From Pelargonium cotyledonis (Eukaryota > Streptophyta > Magnoliopsida > Geraniales > Geraniaceae), in assembly GCA_036897625.1 (NCBI GenBank), contig JAYMTA010001348.1, positions 1 to 20,473 on the forward strand: DNA of 20,473 nt. The letters run 5' to 3'. The notes beneath the pieces were generated by a model. The model saw only the letters and a list, made by a program, of their open reading frames with translations. It was not told where the DNA came from and searched no databases. The translations under genes were made by a program, and so were the position numbers. Shown here piece after piece: positions 1 to 8,704 of this stretch (position 1 is the first letter of the stretch; every line of letters starts with the position of its first letter).

Positions 1-454
1 ATTCTCTCCCTTCACCCCCAGCTTGAAGAGCACGGACAATTTCACTTGAAGCTTAAGACGACCACATGAAAGTATGTGATCCGATTCGACATCAAACTCG
101 AAGGATAATTCACCATCTTTCAAGCTACCTTCAATTCTTACAACCACGCATTACTGCCACATACCTCATGTTTAATCAATCACACACACACAAATAATAT
201 ATAAAAAAACATCATGAATCTACACCGCTATTGCTCTCCCTAAAAACACTTTAACATACTATCCAGCAATGATTTGTTGTCTAAACAAGAGACACCGCAA
301 TTCACTATCTGAAAACCTAAGAGTCTACGGTCGCTCTAAAAATCAAGAGCAACCGTAACCATACGGAAACAATAGTTGCCTCTCAAACGTTAGTTGTAAC
401 CCTATGTTTAATGAGTTTTTCATATTAAAGACGTATATATATACTCACTTCTTT
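1..454 (-). repeat. Left copy of a ~0.5 kb direct repeat, probably LTR-derived
   Basis: This stretch matches 682-1200 in the same orientation, with about 90-95% identity by eye and one ~40 bp segment absent here (around position 83). Both copies share the block from ATTCTCTCCCTTCACCCC to a TATATA...ACTCA end. Read on the minus strand, the repeat would begin TGAGTATATA directly after a purine run (AAAAAAAGAAG, 455-466), as a polypurine tract precedes a 3' LTR. The copy is cut by the window start, so its far end is unknown. The LTR reading is inference; a plain tandem duplication is the alternative. It is a fossil without visible coding capacity. Confidence 0.5.
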
Positions 455-681
455 TTTTCACATTATTCATAAAAAAAACTGATACTTTGTTATTTTCAAA
501 ACTTATGATATAAGATTGGGAAGAATCTAACTAATTTGTGACTCATTCAATTAGCAAATCAAGCTGCAAACAAATATTATAGTACCAAACTGAGTCACAA
601 TGACTAAAACATTATGAATAATGTAACTGGAGGCACTTGAATCTTCTCCATAAGTTTGAAAAATCAAGTTGAAAGCACTAG
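455..681. other. Spacer between the two direct-repeat copies
   Basis: This 227 bp AT-rich stretch holds a purine run next to the left copy (455-466 on the minus strand) and a short TATCAG motif (minus strand, about 481-486) that weakly recalls the plant tRNA-Met primer-binding site. It may be the remains of an internal region or simply the continuation of the right-hand repeat, since the left copy cannot be followed past position 1. No gene is supported. Confidence 0.3.
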
Positions 682-1200
682 AATTCTCTCCCTTCACCCC
701 CAGCTTGAAGAGCACAAACAATTTCACTTGAAGCTTAAGACGACTACATAAAAGTCTCTGCCCACAACCCCTCACTAATCACCACCATCAGGTATGCGAT
801 CTGATTCGACATCAAACTCGAAGGATAATTCACCAACTTTCAAGCTACCTTCAATTCTTACAACCCCGCATTATTGCCACGTACCTCATGTTTAATCATT
901 CACACACACACAAATAATATGTTAAAAAAAAAAAAAACACTGTGAATCTACACCGCTATTGCTCTCCCTAAAAACGCTTTAACATGCTATCAAGTAATGA
1001 TTGGTTGTCTTAACAAGAGACACCGTAATTCACTATCTGAAAACCTAAGAGTCTACGGTCGCTCTAAAAATCAAGAGCAGCCGTAACCATACGGAAACAA
1101 TAGTTGACTCTCAAAACGTCAGTTGTTACCCTATGTTTAATGAGTTTTTCATATTAAAGACGTGTGTGTGTATATATATATACATATACTCACTTCTTTT
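682..1200 (-). repeat. Right copy of the ~0.5 kb direct repeat, probably LTR-derived
   Basis: This is the second copy of the repeat at 1-454, 681 bp further on and in the same orientation. It carries an extra ~40 bp segment near 755-790 and longer poly-A, (GT)n and (TA)n runs (about 922-938 and 1164-1185). The boundary on the right is again ...ACTCA followed by CTTCTTTT, i.e. a purine run before TGAG on the minus strand. High identity between the copies suggests a fairly recent duplication. The family cannot be named from what is visible. Confidence 0.5.
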
Positions 1201-1423
1201 CAATATAGTTTTCTACAAGAGGGGGCAACTCTTCCATTCTAAGGCAAATAACTCACCATATACCATCAACATAGTTGAACTACACAATATGAGATACCTC
1301 TCATATTTTAGGGCAAATAACCCACTCTGTACCATCAGTAAAGAGTCTTAAACTCAAAATTTTAAAAAAATCCAGAACGCGTAAATTATTTGACCCAATC
1401 TAACCTATCATTTGCGCTTTAGA
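1201..1423. repeat. Short AT-rich stretch with an internal imperfect repeat
   Basis: The motif GCAAATAACTCACCATATACC (first 20 bases from about 1243) returns as GCAAATAACCCACTCTGTACC at about 1313, roughly 70 bp later, each followed by ATCA. This may be internal sequence of the element to which the flanking direct repeats belong. No coding region is supported. Confidence 0.3.
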
Positions 1424-1664
1424 GCACCTCCAGTGCAAGGTGCCAAGCAGGCGGTAATAAGGCGCTAGTGAAGTTGGTGCGTTGGAGTGGGTGGCACCAA
1501 TGACATGATTCTTAGTAGAGGCGCTTGCTGAGCCGTCGGGCCAAGACTTTTTTTTTTTCTCTTTTTGTTCCCTTTTTTTTACTATTTCTTCTTCTTCTTT
1601 TTACTTATTTGAAATACCTTCTCTGCTATTTCTTAAATAAAATTTTACTGTATTAATAATAGTA

Positions 1665-1902
1665 CTCCCTCCGTCCCAAAATGAATATTTTTTTATTCCA
1701 AAATGAGTGTCTTGTTTCTATTTTTAGGTTATTATATTATCATTTTTCCTATATTATCTCTATCACTTATGCACATGGGCTGATTTGCACATGGGCTGTG
1801 GGTGGAAAAGTGGGGTAATATTGAAAACATACTAAATTATCTTGTAATTCTTAATTTTTACAAAAAAATAGAAACAAGACACTCATTTTGGAACGGATGG
1901 AG
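1665..1902. mobile_element. Stowaway-like MITE (Tc1/mariner type)
   Basis: The element is 238 bp long and flanked by TA on both sides (1663-1664 and 1903-1904), the target duplication expected for Tc1/mariner MITEs. Its left end, CTCCCTCCGTCCC, is the classic Stowaway terminus, and the right end is its complement with two mismatches over 20 bases. A longer inner inverted repeat (about 1698-1728 against 1862-1893) allows the whole element to fold into a hairpin. It has no coding capacity. A 12-base tandem repeat (GCACATGGGCTG, about 1770-1798) lies in the loop. Confidence 0.85.
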
Positions 1903-1995
1903 TATAATATAGTATTATTTTTTAGATATAGTTTGGAAATCATGAGTATGATACGACAAAGTGATGTGCTGAAGGCAAATTGATGGTCAAAGTAA

Positions 1996-2536
1996 AATAC
2001 TACGTTTGGTAAAAAAAGTCAAAGGAAAGAAATGAGAAAATAGGATTCCCAAAGAATTTCACTTTCCCAGATTCATGGGATTTTAAAATCACATGGGGGG
2101 TTGAGATTTTAGATTCCCATGAATTTTTCCAAGTGGAGGGAAAATCAATTGATCTTTTTACCCCTTAATTAGGCATCTTGAATTTTCATAATATTCTTAT
2201 ATTTTCAAAATTTACTCTCATGCCATTGTCGATAAAAATTCAGTTTTCATTTTACTAAATTACACATAAACAAAACCTAGTATAAATATTACCTACCCTA
2301 TTCTAAATTGTCATTCCTCTACCATAATTTCAATTTTGTCATTCTTCATTTGAACTACAAATGGTGTGTTATTACCCATTTATCTTATATTCTTGAAACC
2401 ACTAAATAGATGAATTCAATAATATAAATATTAGCAAAAAAAACTATGTTATTTAAATTAGAGGAACAAATAAGTAATTGTCAAATATTTTCCAACACTT
2501 TCCCAATTTTTACAAGTTTGAACCAAACATAGTATT
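1996..2536. mobile_element. Non-autonomous TIR element (MITE), superfamily uncertain
   Basis: A 15-base terminal inverted repeat with one mismatch bounds this 541 bp stretch: AATACTACGTTTGGT at 1996-2010 and ACCAAACATAGTATT at 2522-2536. The interior is AT-rich with inverted pieces such as GGATTCCC and ATTCCCATGAA and no coding potential. A similar CCAAACGATACC end occurs again at 2649-2660, so a second related element or an alternative right end is possible. No clear target-site duplication was found, so the superfamily stays open. Confidence 0.5.
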
Positions 2537-2825
2537 CATTTTTCACAATGCATGATTTTGAATTTTCCCTTCATTTTCCCATATGCCAAATGCCCTTATC
2601 AACTTTTCCAGAAAAATAAACATTCCCGACAAAGTTACTTTCCCGTTGCCAAACGATACCTTAATGTAAATTCACTTACAATTCTCCTACATATATCATC
2701 TTACAAATCCAATTTTTTATATCATGTGATTTTTCGAAACAAAATGTTGAAAACTGATCGTAGTATAGAAATATGGATGACAAATCGTATACACGAGTCA
2801 TATTCACATTGAAATATCAATATTG
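2537..2825. other. Noncoding AT-rich stretch
   Basis: This may belong to the neighbouring TIR element if its true right end is the CCAAACGATACC at 2649-2660. The open frame on the plus strand here (2552-2812) has no recognisable domain and looks like chance. Confidence 0.3.
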
Positions 2826-2990
2826 TATTAAATGGATCAACTCGAATTCGACCATCTTGATAAAATGATTGATTTACACAACATGAACACGACTCATTCA
2901 CAAACAGGTCGACATGACATGATACAAGTATATAACATGTTCAAATAATTAGTTGGCTTCAAAATTACACAATTAGAGTCGACGAGTTCA
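2826..2990. repeat. Possible decayed copy of the plant 'CGACACGA' dispersed repeat
   Basis: Phrases such as AACATGAACACGACTCATTC and AGGTCGACATGACATGATAC (about 2880-2925) resemble a well-spread plant repeat built from CACGACACGAACACGACCC-like words, with many CG to TG or CA changes as expected after methylation-driven decay. The match is from memory and the limits are rough. Confidence 0.3.
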
Positions 2991-3320
2991 AATAAATAGG
3001 TTAAGTCAAATAATGTATTTATTAAGCATATATGTATGTGATCGATCAATGCATCAGTGTTTCAAATTTAATTTAATTGAGCATATATAATAACAATTTG
3101 GTGAAAATTAAATGTTATTTTTAAATAGATATTTATGATTCATAACACAGTTATTGTCTTTAAATATTCATTTTATTATTTAATGTAAGTAAAATGATAA
3201 TCATTGAAGTGAAAATTGCTAAAAAAAATACTAAACACACGTATGATCATGTGTCACAATCTCTCTTCTTTAGCAACCGAAATATTAGTTAAGCACTTAT
3301 TGCAACAATGATATATTAAT

Positions 3321-3541
3321 TCTTTCATGAGATTTTTGAGTGGGCCTGCAAATTAGCAGTTGACACTTTTAAGTCGTTCTATCACACTCAGATTAATCTT
3401 CATTCTAGCCGGGTAGGATCACAAGGGCGGCAAAACTCTCCCTACCAAGTTTTAACGCATCTACATTCACTGAAACTCGAACTCGAGACCTCAAGTTAAG
3501 CTGAAACAACTCCTTACTAGTTGACGCACGCGTTTAGCGGT
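3321..3541 (-). mobile_element. tRNA-derived SINE, copy 1
   Basis: The stretch matches 16632-16809, also on the minus strand, including the CAACTAGTAAGGAGTTGTTY head, the GTTAAAACTTG core and the CTCAAAAATCTCA end. On the minus strand it contains GGTCTCGAGTTCGAGTTTC (3490-3472), which fits a polymerase III B box (GGTTCGANTCC-like), 40-50 bases after the 5' end, as in tRNA-derived SINEs. This copy keeps a ~38 bp segment (about 3390-3428, with CTAGCCGGGTAGGATCAC) that copy 2 lacks. No clear target-site duplication remains, so it is probably the older insertion. Confidence 0.65.
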
Positions 3542-5700
3542 CATGCATGAAGCTTTTGTTGTATGTATTTAATGAAGCATTTGGTACAGAGATGAGAAGT
3601 GATTAATTACTAGCGAAATAACAGCGTGACTAATGCCGGAATGGGACCAAAAATAAAGAAAAAGGTTTTACTTTATTAACTGTTCAAACCCCACAAAAAA
3701 AATCTAGCTAGGTTCAATTAACTACAAAATTGAACACTCCTGCCTGCTACACCAACTATTCAAAATGTCTTTACTATAAACAAAAATAAGTACATATTTT
3801 AGTTATTTTACTAATAAAATGGGACCACATGCAATCAATTCCTAGGGTTTATGTATTTATTTCTCTGTCATTCGGATAGTCAGATCGGGTACAATTATTT
3901 TTTATTTCAGACCAACAACAGTCTCTTGAATTTGCAAATAACAAATTACGGTCGTTCTCGTTCATGTAGTGAGCTCTTGCTTTTATAGCAAGTTTAGATT
4001 TTGTTAGTGTTTGCAAAGTATCAGCGTACTTTTGCGATATGTTTTTGGTTGGTGTGCTCAAGACAACATGATGCAATTGTAGAGAAGGAGGAGGTGGGTT
4101 GGAAGGTGGTGATTTGGTCATAGTCATCGAATTAGCATTTGAGTTTGCTGTCGGATCATATGGCATACACGATGGTGACGAGAGACAATTAACAGAGCAC
4201 TCCACGTGGTCGGATTAAACTTCAAATGCAATTAATTGTTGTCAGTCGTTCATACTCTTTAAACTAGAGGGAAGGATTCCAGTGCCTTAAACTTGATTAT
4301 TCATGTTGATTGAGATGAATCCAATGCGGTTTGATTATTCCTCATGTCAGTTATCTTTTTTCGAATTGGTTTGCAAACCGAGTGACCCATGATTTAGGTA
4401 GGTCTTCGGTCTCTTTGTCAAACTTGTTTTTGTTATTACCCAAATTTGAAGTAAAAAAACATTATTTTTTTGTTATTAAAAAAATGGGTACACATAATTA
4501 ATTGCGCTTACACAGTTAATGTCAACCTTATTAGTATGATGTCACTTGTATCATTATATGTAATCTTTTTACTTTATATTTTACTGATATCTTTTGTGCA
4601 TACGGGATAAAATAGATGGACATGAGCCCAAGTATATATGCACGTGAATAGATGGACTTAATCACTTAAATCAATAGAATATTAGCAATTTTACTCACGT
4701 GTGTGCCGGATAATATAGAACGAATCTGCGTCTCTTGTGGATGGTGAACATAAACAAGAAGGTAAGATAAATAGACAATTAGACAAAATAGGATCAAATA
4801 CTATGTTACAAAAATATAAAGTAAATAGAGAATTACTCTTGTGGTATATTAGGAAGACTACAAACTAATTACAATCAGAATGCCCACATTAATTCATATA
4901 CAAACTAAGTATGATACTACCCAAAATAAAAAACAAGTTCGAAACTAAATAACAAAATAAGTACACATCTGAAAATGTCACCTTCTTTTATTTAGAAAAA
5001 TAAATGAAAATGGATAAATGTATTGGGTGGACAATCCTATCCACTTCAAAATGAGACACAATCACATTCCAATCCATGACTTGATTGGAGACCATCTTCT
5101 ATAAATTTTGTTTTTACGGCTTAAGGTCGAGAGCTCGTGAGAGGAACGAAATTGAGAAAGTTACACTTGTTCGGGCCTTTTGAGGAGTTATTTCGATCAT
5201 TGTTATATTTAGTTTGACAATTGATTCTTCAAATCGGTCAGTTGAGGTAAAGAGTAAATAGTTTTTAAATTAATATTCATTTGCGAGTTAGAGCTCCAAC
5301 TCGTTCCATGTTATGTTCGCTCTGTCCTCTTCCCACAAAGAGTAAGAAAAGTTAGTATGGAGAAATTGAGATTTAGATTGGAGACAATAAAATCACAGGC
5401 AATATTAGCTGGATGGGTGGGGGTAAGGTTGAAATAATTGATAGGGCTATATTTATTATGGATATTGATCCATGCATGTACTGCATGTGCATGTATGATA
5501 GGTGTCATGCACATACGGGATGAACTGAGTTTTTATAGAGTCGACCCATGTAAGAAAACGAGATTTTTTATCTACCACTCGACAAGTAGCTAAAATAAGT
5601 ACTTTAATCTTATACGTGTAAAGTACATGTATCACCTACTATAGGAGAGAATTATTTCTCATTTATTATTTAGACTTACTCGTAATTTGGCAAAATAAAA
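3542..5700. other. Intergenic AT-rich sequence, no gene recognised
   Basis: I looked on both strands for coding signatures, repeats and RNA genes. The only sizeable open frame (minus strand, 3849-4205, 118 codons) shows no recognisable domain, has low-complexity Asn, Ser and Pro stretches, and lacks splice or homology support. The rest is stop-rich AT sequence without convincing terminal repeats. Confidence 0.5.
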
Positions 5701-5937
5701 CTATGATTTTAGCAATAAATTTAAATTTTTTATTTACAAATATTTCACATGATACGACAACTTATTTGTTTTTCAAATTGTGTTGTTTCAACTTATATTT
5801 GTTTCCTATTTTAACATACTTTAGCCTACTGTTAAGGGTTAGAAAATTTGTACTCAAATCAATAAAAGACCCGATCCACTCTCTTTGGGGAGTTTGGCTA
5901 AGTACGAAATCCCTTCGATCACATTTTCATTTGATTT

Positions 5938-6075
5938 ATTTTGTGAGAAGCTTATGGATTGCATTTGTCACCAAAAGTGTGCCTTTGGTAACAGTTGCGT
6001 CGGTCACAAAAAGGCAGCCTTAAGTGACACTCGCATTTTTCACCAAACATCGATCTTTGACGACGAAAGCAATGT
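5938..6075. mobile_element. Possible CACTA-type transposon subterminal region
   Basis: The stretch is built from short, partly palindromic words of the kind found in subterminal repeats of plant CACTA (CMC/EnSpm) elements: ACCAAAAG...CTTTGGT (about 5972-5989), GTCACAAAAAGGC facing GCCTTAAGTGAC (about 6003-6028), and repeated CACCAAA and GACGACGAAAGC words. The diagnostic CACTACAA end was not found and no transposase is visible, so this is a decayed fragment at best. Open frames across it are ascribed to chance. Confidence 0.35.
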
Positions 6076-6385
6076 TTTAAAAATTAGATAGGTCTGGCTA
6101 TCAAAACCCCCGAAAATGTAGTGAAGACCGATTAAACCAAGTCAAAAACAGAATTTGAATTAATTAATTGGTTGGCCAAGTTTTTTTTAAAAAATTATTA
6201 TTATGAAAATATGATGTAAAAATGGGTTTAATAGGTGTGGGCTACTTTAAATAAATGACCCAAAATCAATTCCATATGGTAAGTAAATTATACTATAAAC
6301 AATGCCGCAATTTCAAGAAGCATTGCAGTTTGCGGCTGTGACCCATTTTCTGCTGTGGTTAGCTAACATAATTTAATGCTATATG

Positions 6386-6398
6386 TACACACACACAC

Positions 6399-6435
<37 letters not shown>
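6386..6435. repeat. Compound microsatellite (AC)n(AT)n(AG)n
   Basis: Three dinucleotide runs follow each other without interruption: AC, then AT, then AG, about 50 bp in all. Such compound runs are length-polymorphic. The flanks are unique AT-rich sequence. Confidence 0.9.
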
Positions 6436-6438
<3 letters not shown>

Positions 6439-6639
6439 TCAATATTACTGAAATGATACTTGATACAAAATTAAATGATTTAGTTAATACACAAGTCGAC
6501 TCTATTTCCATGTTCCTCAAAAGATTATGATCTAATTTAGTCATTGAACTATTTGTTACACATGGTTCATTAAACATCACTTTATTCCTGCGAAACACAT
6601 TAGTTAGTGAAATGGTTTATTGCGTTGAAATGACATGAC

Positions 6640-6760
6640 GATAATTCAAGAGGGTTGATGCTTCTGAGTATGAAGATGGAGCTCAAGACGAACAATGAGA
6701 GCTGGTTTTCAAGCTTGATAAGATCGCGGCACAAAGTTGAGATCATCAAATACTACCTGA
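6640..6760 (-). pseudogene. Fragment of a DUF247 gene
   Basis: On the minus strand, codons from 6728 down to about 6657 read RDLIKLENQLSLFVLSSIF, closely matching the signature of plant DUF247 proteins, (R)DLLKLENQLPFFVLE.LF. DUF247 proteins are a large plant family with a C-terminal membrane anchor; some act in self-incompatibility or in stress and growth signalling, but most are uncharacterised. Only this short block is recognisable: a stop codon lies about 11 codons upstream, and downstream the frame runs into sequence without the family's further motifs or transmembrane end. I take it as a relic, not a gene. It lies 0.3 kb beyond the likely 3' end of the dymeclin gene, in the same orientation. 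A remote exon of a larger gene is unlikely, because DUF247 genes are usually intronless in this part. Confidence 0.6.
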
Positions 6761-7042
6761 AGTTTTCAATGCTGAAATCATCGAATTTTCTATTTAAACT
6801 ATAATATTTTGCAGCAAAAACAAAAATCCACATCAAATGTATTATAATAAACCTGGAATTAAGCACCCCCTTATTCAATACATTGACTTTGAATATCTGG
6901 AATCTACATTGACAACAAAAGCCTCTACACTGTCATACCATATATTCATATAAACACAAAAGAATGAGAAGAATACATTTTAGGATTTTCCACTAATTCA
7001 TCCATTTACATATTCACTAGCGACATCTCCAGCAGTGATGTT

Positions 7043-7138
7043 TCAGTTTGTTCCGGCTATGGATCCAAGCTGATTCTCCTTCTCGTTCAAGAAGCCATTT
7101 TGATGCTTATCGATAACCTCGTGACTATACCGTCTATC
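7043..7138 (-). other. DYM: Candidate terminal coding exon of the dymeclin gene
   Basis: Exon 17 of dymeclin ends at a perfect donor (GAG|GTAAGT, 8717/8716) in phase 0. The best downstream partner frame reads DRRYSHEVIDKHQNGF... from 7138 and ends at a TGA at 7045-7043, about 31 hydrophilic residues, a fitting C-terminal tail. The base pair just before this frame is GG (TTGCGG|GAT) where a splice acceptor should have AG. The AG that is present (GGATAG, 7136-7134) would enter the wrong frame. So the exon may have lost its acceptor here, may contain a sequencing error, or may be 3' untranslated sequence. Without it, translation would continue past exon 17 into VSI and stop at 8705. Confidence 0.4.
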
Positions 7139-7419
7139 CCGCAATGTACATTTGTGTTAATCAGAAACAAAATATGTTACACAAGAACAAGTCATGGGAA
7201 AACGAAACAACTATGTTAAACTACAATTTATTTACCACAAAAAACTGTAGTACTTACAACAAATGAACACAATTAATTATACAAGAGCAACACCAAACTC
7301 AGATAATTTATCTGAATGCACTATGTAAGTGCCGTAAACAAATTTATCTGGTATAATTATATACATAACAATAACAATTAAGTCATGTCCCAAATAATGT
7401 GAAATAGGCTAAATGAATC

Positions 7420-8110
7420 TTTTGGCAAAACTCTTTGGGGTCTTCTGCTTGTCCTCCACTCTTTTCTATTTAACACTACATGCTTTGTTAAGCTAAGTGA
7501 TACCATATATTTCCTCACTACTTTCCATGTTAGCTTTGGTCAACCTCTACGGCTCTACCCCTTTTAACTTTTCCTCAGTGAATTCTCACATTTTCGCACA
7601 AGGTCCACATGTAAAAATCACCTTTAACGATTTTCTCACATTTAATCTTCAATTGATGCTATCCTATTTTTCTTCAAATTGTCTCATTCCTGTTGTTACT
7701 ACACCTCATCCTAAGCATTCTCATCTCTGTCACCTACTCACCTCCATTTTATGGTTTTGAAGCCTTTAACATTGGAAATTCAATGTCATATAGCACAAGT
7801 GGCCATAAAGCTACCTTATAGAACTATAATACACAAAGAACTCCCCGAGTTCTCATCCATTTCAACCAACCAGCAATATTCATATTTCTAGCTGATAAAT
7901 TTATTTAATCGTATTTCAAACATCATCTTCAGTCTCCAACATTTTGAATTATATATCTAAAGTAACTAAAATGGTCACTATTTGTAATTTTCTTATCTTC
8001 CAATACAATTAATCCACTACTCATCCCCAATTTTTGATAACATTTGATTCAAAAGCATTTTTCATCTATCTAATTTGACATTAACTTCAGTTTTACTCTC
8101 ATCAATTCAC
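7420..8110 (-). mobile_element. Decayed LINE fragment (reverse-transcriptase region) in the last DYM intron
   Basis: The plus strand reads like the antisense of the C-terminal part of a plant non-LTR reverse transcriptase: TTTGGGGTCTTCTGCTTGTC (7434), a CTACTTTCCATGTTAGCTTT block (7519), CCTAAGCATTCTCATCTCTG (7711-7730, the antisense of an EMRMLR-like motif), GTGGCCATAAAGCTACCTTA (7799) and a TTAACTTCAG...CTCTCATCAATT block (8083-8106). These come in the order seen in intact antisense LINE copies. The element is in the same orientation as dymeclin. It is full of stops and indels, lacks the FADD catalytic box and any endonuclease part, and is thus an old 5'-truncated remnant. The plus-strand open frame at 7497-7760 is its antisense shadow. 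Identification is by remembered motif order, not by alignment. Confidence 0.6.
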
Positions 8111-8704
8111 ACTTATTCAGGAAGCGAATTGCCTGCCTACAACCCAACTGTGAACATGCCTTTTCCTGATGGCTCTTGCCACCGGAGAGCTTATTTCTGC
8201 TCCTCCTCCCAATCAATTTTCCCCATCCTCATCTTCCCTCTTTCCTACAATCCCTTGTAGACCCAACCTTTGAAAACCACCATTCAAAACATAAAATTCA
8301 GCTTAAATCAACTTAGTAGTAGAAACCATCATGTTCATATTCTCTGAGCTTTTGATCCCTCTCAACACAAATCTAACATGAACCCAACCATGACCCTCAA
8401 CCTCTCATCTCTGTCTGTCACCGGTGGCATCACTGAATCCAGCCACAACCGCCATCCTCTGTCGATGCTAAGATTAGTATCAACTAGTATGCTCCCCTAG
8501 TACAATGTTAGAGTATATAATTAATATTGGGCCTTCAGCTATCAGCTTAAGTTTTTAGTTGAGTTGATCTTCTTACATACTACTGATGAACATACTGGAA
8601 AACCGCATATTGGAACTTGATATGAGAACCATCATTTTCGTAGAAAGACACTCTACGACAAAATAAAAATAAAAGGACAAAAACAACATCCATTTGGATC
8701 AAAT
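8111..8704. other. Intronic sequence of DYM, nothing recognised
   Basis: Part of the large intron between exon 17 and the candidate last exon. It is somewhat richer in C on the plus strand than its surroundings (8120-8480) but has no domain-bearing frame, terminal repeats or RNA gene that I can name. Confidence 0.4.

Noticed and set aside
551-775. Minus-strand open frame of 74 codons
   Set aside because: Falls across the direct-repeat boundary and shows no domain; probably noncoding repeat sequence.
1424-1560. GAGCACCTCCAGTGC start and GC-rich words, like the end of a MITE
   Set aside because: No matching inverted end or target duplication was found before the Stowaway element.
3849-4205. 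Minus-strand open frame of 118 codons, rich in Asn, Ser and Pro
   Set aside because: No recognisable domain, no splice or homology support, and low-complexity composition; chance in stop-poor sequence.
5703-6023. Plus-strand open frame of 106 codons with hydrophobic N-terminal half
   Set aside because: The hydrophobicity follows from T-rich codons, and the 3' part runs through the palindromic transposon-like patch.
6669-6800. Plus-strand frame starting ATGAAGATGGAGCTC
   Set aside because: It is antisense to the DUF247-like block, which has the recognisable motif.
7497-7760. Plus-strand open frame of 87 codons
   Set aside because: Antisense reading of the LINE reverse-transcriptase remnant, not a gene.
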